This document shows, one piece after another, positions 60,931-64,000 of a DNA stretch of 64,000 nt (the stretch's first letter is position 1; each line of letters opens with the position of its first letter). Location of the stretch: contig NZ_CP150166.1 of NCBI RefSeq assembly GCF_037963765.1, positions 1,090,001 to 1,154,000 of the forward strand. Direction: 5' to 3'. Origin of the DNA: Sporosarcina sp. FSL W8-0480 (lineage in GTDB: Bacteria > Bacillota > Bacilli > Bacillales_A > Planococcaceae). The notes under the pieces were generated by a model. The model ran no database searches. It had not been told where the DNA came from and saw only the letters and a list, made by a program, of their open reading frames with translations. Made by a program: the position numbers and the translations under genes.

Positions 60931-61437
60931 GTGAATAGGTTCCATTGATTAAATGAGAGTCAAATTAGAGAATTTTGCTTAGATGGGGAACCATTTTCTA
61001 GTATTATAGTGTAACACTTGAATTTTACTGATTTTTATGCATATAATATAATTAATAAATATCGGAAGGGTGAACCAAGTACATGATTTATTAATCCTAT
61101 TTACTAGAAAAACATTCGTGATAAGTTACGATACGATTTTCTGAATAGGATAAATCTGTACTTTTTTAATCAATGTACTATAAATATTAAATAATATTTT
61201 TGTATTCTTTCCTATTCAGAAGTCAACGAATGATGACAACGATTTTCTGAATAGGATTAATAATGTACATTATTATAGTCAAAAAGTATATGTAAATTAA
61301 TTGTTTAAGTGTTTTCTTTTTGCGATTAATTATGTGCCTCCTATTCAGAAATGATAGGAGGTTTTTTGTTTTCTTAAGTAAAGATTGAGAGTAAGTATAA
61401 GAATTGTTTCCCTTAATAAAAAAGTGTATGAAGTACA
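60931..61437 (+). other. Gene-free region with TTCTGAATAGGA repeats
   Basis: No gene is seen in about 500 bp. The 12-mer TTCTGAATAGGA occurs at 61139 and 61245, and its reverse complement at 61210 and 61339. The last copy forms a terminator: CCTCCTAT at 61337 with ATAGGAGG at 61354-61361, followed by six Ts. Each upstream copy can pair with a downstream inverted copy, giving mutually exclusive structures. This resembles the leader of a regulated gene, but no gene follows in that direction. Confidence 0.6.
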
Positions 61438-61444
61438 TTATTTG

Positions 61445-61692
61445 TTATGTATGAAGATATCGCCGTGCAGTATTCTCCGACCGTTCTTTCTCATGAGCAA
61501 GAAAATATTCCATAATAAATAATAGTAATTCATCTTGTTTGAGAAATAATGCCTAAGTGCTCTGGTAGACATTCCGACTTCAGATGCAATTCTTCGGATA
61601 GATGCTTTTTCAATACCTTCCGTTTCAATAATTTTCCAAGCTGTTTCAACGATCATTTTTCTTTTGTGATTATGATCAACTATTTTCTGCAC
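61445..61692 (-). pseudogene. Truncated, frameshifted TetR-family regulator
   Basis: The N-terminal 50 residues are a TetR helix-turn-helix (KASIRRIASEVGMSTRALRH followed by YFSNK). They are close to the intact regulator at 63320-63925 (KASIRRVAIEAGMSAGALRH, YFSTK). After FSNK the open frame departs from the paralogue. The next phase restores it (DELLLFIMEYFLAHEKERSE) and then stops at 61445. So there is one frameshift and the ligand-binding domain is missing; it is not a functional regulator. Confidence 0.75.
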
Positions 61693-61715
61693 TCAAATCA
61701 CTCTTACTTTTATTT

Positions 61716-61756
61716 AATACACTGTGCTATTATAATTTTATCGCAGTGTGTGAAAT
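61716..61756. promoter_or_regulatory. TetR-type operator pair
   Basis: Two imperfect dyads built on CACTGTG and CAGTGTG lie about 25 bp apart just upstream of the broken tetR. They have the same layout as the pair before the intact regulator at 63945-63984. Confidence 0.6.
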
Positions 61757-61950
61757 AAATAAGGGGGGATGTTTAGGTTCTTGAAATCACTTATAGGAAC
61801 ATTAAAGCGGATGGACATTATCAAAGTGGTGAAATAGGACCTTTTTGAGAAATTAAATCATTTGTAAGGTACATTAAACTTTTTTTATAATCGAATAAGT
61901 TTAATAAATGGTTTATTAACAGTTTGGGGGATAAGGGAAGGAATCATAGA

Positions 61951-61965
61951 ATGAAACGAAGATAG
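61951..61965 (+). other. Possible leader peptide MKRR
   Basis: AAGGAATC precedes ATG AAA CGA AGA TAG, followed by a short GGC/GCC hairpin and six Ts, just before the RBS of the hydrolase gene. This may be a small attenuator; the stem is weak. Confidence 0.3.
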
Positions 61966-62010
61966 TCAGGGGCAGTGCCTACTTTTTTCATGGAAAGGAG
62001 ATTGAAATAG

Positions 62011-62763
62011 ATGGATCTTCATTACGAAATTAAAGGAAGTGGAAAGCCGGTTATACTACTTCATAGTGGAGCTATGGATTCACGTGACTGGGAATTCATC
62101 ACCCCACATCTTTCAAAGTCGTTCAAAGTAATCACTCTTGATGTCCGGGGTGCAGGGAAGTCACCCGTTCCTAATGAACCCATTGATTATGTTGAGGATC
62201 TTAGAAAACTCTTGGATCATCTTAAAATTAAGAAAGGTGCCCTCGTAGGACATTCCCTGGGGGGACAAATTGCAACTGATTTTACTCTGACCTATCCAAA
62301 AAGAGTGTCTCAACTGGTATTGGTCGCTCCAGGACTGTCGGGGTTTAAATTTTCTTCCGAGCATGCGGAATTAGAGAGCCGAGTTTCTAAAGCTGCACCA
62401 GATGTCGAGAAAATGATTAATATAACATTAAACGAGCCTTCCTGGAGCGTTTCTTTCGGAAAAGTATACGATTTATTACGTGAAATGATGATACATAATA
62501 TTCAAAAGACTTTTGATTGGAAAACATTCAAAACTGCTTCCTCCAATTCAGCGATGGAAAGATTGGGAGAAATTAAAACAAAGACACTTTTTATCATAGG
62601 AGAGAAGGACTCAGAAGATCTCTTTAAAATCGCACAATTATATAAGGAAATTCCCAATATTAACTTTGTGCGTATACCTGGTGCTAATCACATCATCACT
62701 TTGACCCATCCTAAGGAGGTTTCCGACCACATCAGTCATTTTTTGAGCTTACTAGAATGGTAA
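62011..62763 (+). CDS. Alpha/beta-fold hydrolase
   Basis: A 250-residue cytoplasmic hydrolase. The oxyanion region is PVILLHSGAMDSRDW near residue 13, the nucleophile elbow ALVGHSLGGQIA near 78 (Gly-x-Ser-x-Gly), the Asp likely IIGEKDSEDLF near 197, and the catalytic His GANHIITLTHP near 226. The substrate is unknown. A strong GGAAAGGAG box precedes the ATG. It lies between two tetR-type genes, so a role in detoxification regulated by TetR is possible. Confidence 0.85.
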   Translation: MDLHYEIKGSGKPVILLHSGAMDSRDWEFITPHLSKSFKVITLDVRGAGKSPVPNEPIDYVEDLRKLLDHLKIKKGALVGHSLGGQIATDFTLTYPKRVSQLVLVAPGLSGFKFSSEHAELESRVSKAAPDVEKMINITLNEPSWSVSFGKVYDLLREMMIHNIQKTFDWKTFKTASSNSAMERLGEIKTKTLFIIGEKDSEDLFKIAQLYKEIPNINFVRIPGANHIITLTHPKEVSDHISHFLSLLEW

Positions 62764-63319
62764 TATCGCGAAAACACAGATAAGGGATCTGTTCCAGTTA
62801 GGGAAAATCGTAAGTGGAAGCAATCAACCAACCATAACGTTGTCCTGAATGTGGTTTTGATAAGAATACCGTCAGAAGTCTTTAGGGACTACTTATCATC
62901 TAAAAGCGAGAATACTACCCGATGGCATTCATTGGTTTGGGCAGTCATTCTGTATTTGTTTCAGCAGATTCTCTTCAAGCTTTTTGGACATGGGATTGCT
63001 GAAAGGCATTACGCTAACTTGGGGTAGTATGGATGCACTGGTTAGGAGCTTGAAGTAAAGTAGAGAACAAGACTTTATAATTTAATATGATTTTAAAATT
63101 ATAAAGAAATATTCACAAAGGCGATTGACCCAAATAGTTAATCGCCTTTTAATTACATTTTGTATAGATGTTTACTTGTCTCCAAACGGTAAAGAATACT
63201 CTTATTTCAAACCTATAAAATTGCTTAAACAATATAAAATATTATTAAGCACTTTTTAAGTGAAAAACTTCTAAAAACTAAATCTACTAACCCGTTGAAT
63301 AAAATTGATACATGATCAA
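62764..63319. other. Intergenic region with protein-like remnant
   Basis: Around 62835-62880 a frame reads CPECGFDKNTVRSL and then stops, and the next 130 bp also read protein-like in another phase. This suggests a decayed gene with a Cys-pair motif; no family can be named. A terminator lies at 63116-63150. The rest is AT-rich and shows nothing else. Confidence 0.35.
63116..63150. terminator. Intrinsic terminator
   Basis: A stem AAAGGCGATTGAC / GTTAATCGCCTTTT with loop CCAAATA. It has Ts on both strands and could stop transcripts from either side. Confidence 0.75.
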
Positions 63320-63925
63320 CTAACTCAATTTACTTTCATCGCAGAGTGTTTCTAAATGATAACGGATTACTTCCTTCACCTTTTCTGGAGAGTAGACATC
63401 AGGTCTTAACAGAGCATGAATGGACAATCCATCAATTAATGCCGCTAGCCTACTCTTTTCTAATTTTACATTAGTTGAATCAGATAAAATCCCTTGTAGA
63501 ACTAATATCTCGATCATTGAACTTGCTAATTCATACATACCGTTAGTCATCTCATCTTTTTTTTCTTTTAAAGTATCACTTGTAAGTGACTGAAGTGCAA
63601 GGATCCACCAAACACTTGTTTCGATTTTCTTTTCTTCATCAATTGGTATAAGCTCTAATAAAACTTCCGCAACCGCCTGCAATGGATTGTCTGACCAACT
63701 TTTACTTTGAGAACGTTTTTTCCCTTCTTCCAGATAATAATCCATGATAAATAATAACATTTCATCCTTAGTTGAAAAATAATGTCTTAACGCTCCAGCA
63801 GACATGCCTGCTTCAATAGCAACTCTTCTTATAGATGCTTTTTCGATTCCCTCTTTCTTAATAATACTCCAAGCGGCCTCAGCAATTGACTTCCTCTTTT
63901 TTTCATGATTAACAATCCTTGGCAT
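63320..63925 (-). CDS. TetR/AcrR-family transcriptional regulator
   Basis: A 201-residue repressor. The helix-turn-helix is at residues 10-55 (KASIRRVAIEAGMSAGALRH) and the C-terminal ligand-binding domain resembles the BetI type (SRLAALIDGLSIHALLRPD near 165). Two dyads lie in the divergent promoter region at 63945-63984, so it probably represses itself and the gene to the right, which is outside the window. The frameshifted paralogue at 61445 shows this regulator unit was duplicated. Confidence 0.88.
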   Translation of the reverse strand: MPRIVNHEKKRKSIAEAAWSIIKKEGIEKASIRRVAIEAGMSAGALRHYFSTKDEMLLFIMDYYLEEGKKRSQSKSWSDNPLQAVAEVLLELIPIDEEKKIETSVWWILALQSLTSDTLKEKKDEMTNGMYELASSMIEILVLQGILSDSTNVKLEKSRLAALIDGLSIHALLRPDVYSPEKVKEVIRYHLETLCDESKLS

Positions 63926-63944
63926 AAAAAATCACTTCCTTTTC

Positions 63945-63984
63945 TTAACACAGTGTGTTATTATAACTTTAACACACTGTGTTA
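63945..63984. promoter_or_regulatory. TetR operator pair
   Basis: TTAACACAGTGTGTTA at 63945-63960 and TAACACACTGTGTTA at 63970-63984 are nearly perfect dyads with 25-bp centre spacing, just upstream of the intact tetR start. They are the likely binding sites of this repressor. Confidence 0.75.
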
Positions 63985-64000
63985 TTTAAATTATAACATA

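Overview
The window comes from a low-GC Gram-positive of the order Bacillales. The conserved genes (gatCAB, dagK, cydAB with a 35-residue cydS, rlmCD) and strong AGGAGG-type ribosome binding sites suggest Bacillaceae or Planococcaceae. The first 9.7 kb is ordinary chromosome and the remaining 54 kb is accessory DNA, visibly more AT-rich and gene-mosaic.

Layout. (1) 1-9738: chromosomal genes for the Asp/Glu-tRNA amidotransferase, a thioredoxin-like protein, diacylglycerol kinase, a NUDIX hydrolase, cytochrome bd oxidase and the 23S rRNA uracil methyltransferase RlmCD. (2) 9739-44875: a 35-kb insertion bounded by two identical 319-bp elements in direct orientation, with the pentamer GAAAC on both outer sides. 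Each 319-bp element starts TGT, ends ACA and has two inverted end motifs per end. The 34.5 kb between them looks like a plasmid. It has a ParM/ParR partition pair, two large replication-type proteins, a DnaB-like protein, a type III restriction-modification system, a lincosamide nucleotidyltransferase with an attenuator leader, several putative defence genes, and an operon of tyrosine recombinase-tnsA-tnsB-tnsC-tniQ. (3) 44881 to at least 60930: a Tn916/ICEBs1-type integrative conjugative element. It carries a cytosine methyltransferase, two DUF961 genes, a coupling ATPase, oriT, a relaxase, an ABC-three-component defence module, ardA, and genes of the mating channel (TcpE, VirB4-like, VirB6-like, CwlT-like, TcpC). 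No ICE integrase is in the window. (4) 60931-64000: an accessory tail with attenuator-like repeats, a broken tetR, an alpha/beta hydrolase and an intact tetR.

Main interpretation. The structure GAAAC-[319 bp]-plasmid-[319 bp]-GAAAC is what a replicative (copy-in) transposition of a 319-bp mini-element from a plasmid into the 3' end of rlmCD would leave: a cointegrate. The inner flanks TAGTA and TACTA fit the mini-element's older site in the plasmid. The plasmid's own TnsA has Asn where the catalytic Asp is expected, with the other two active-site residues in place. TnsA active-site loss is known to turn Tn7 from cut-and-paste to replicative transposition. A tyrosine recombinase leads the same operon and could be the resolvase. 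Insertion replaced the last residues of RlmCD and split rlmCD from the ICE.

Other points of interest are a three-gene unit of a DnaB-like ATPase with a degenerate Walker A plus two four-helix-bundle (S23/Avd-like) proteins, several long-stem leader RNAs, and a pattern of intrinsic terminators just upstream of ICE genes.
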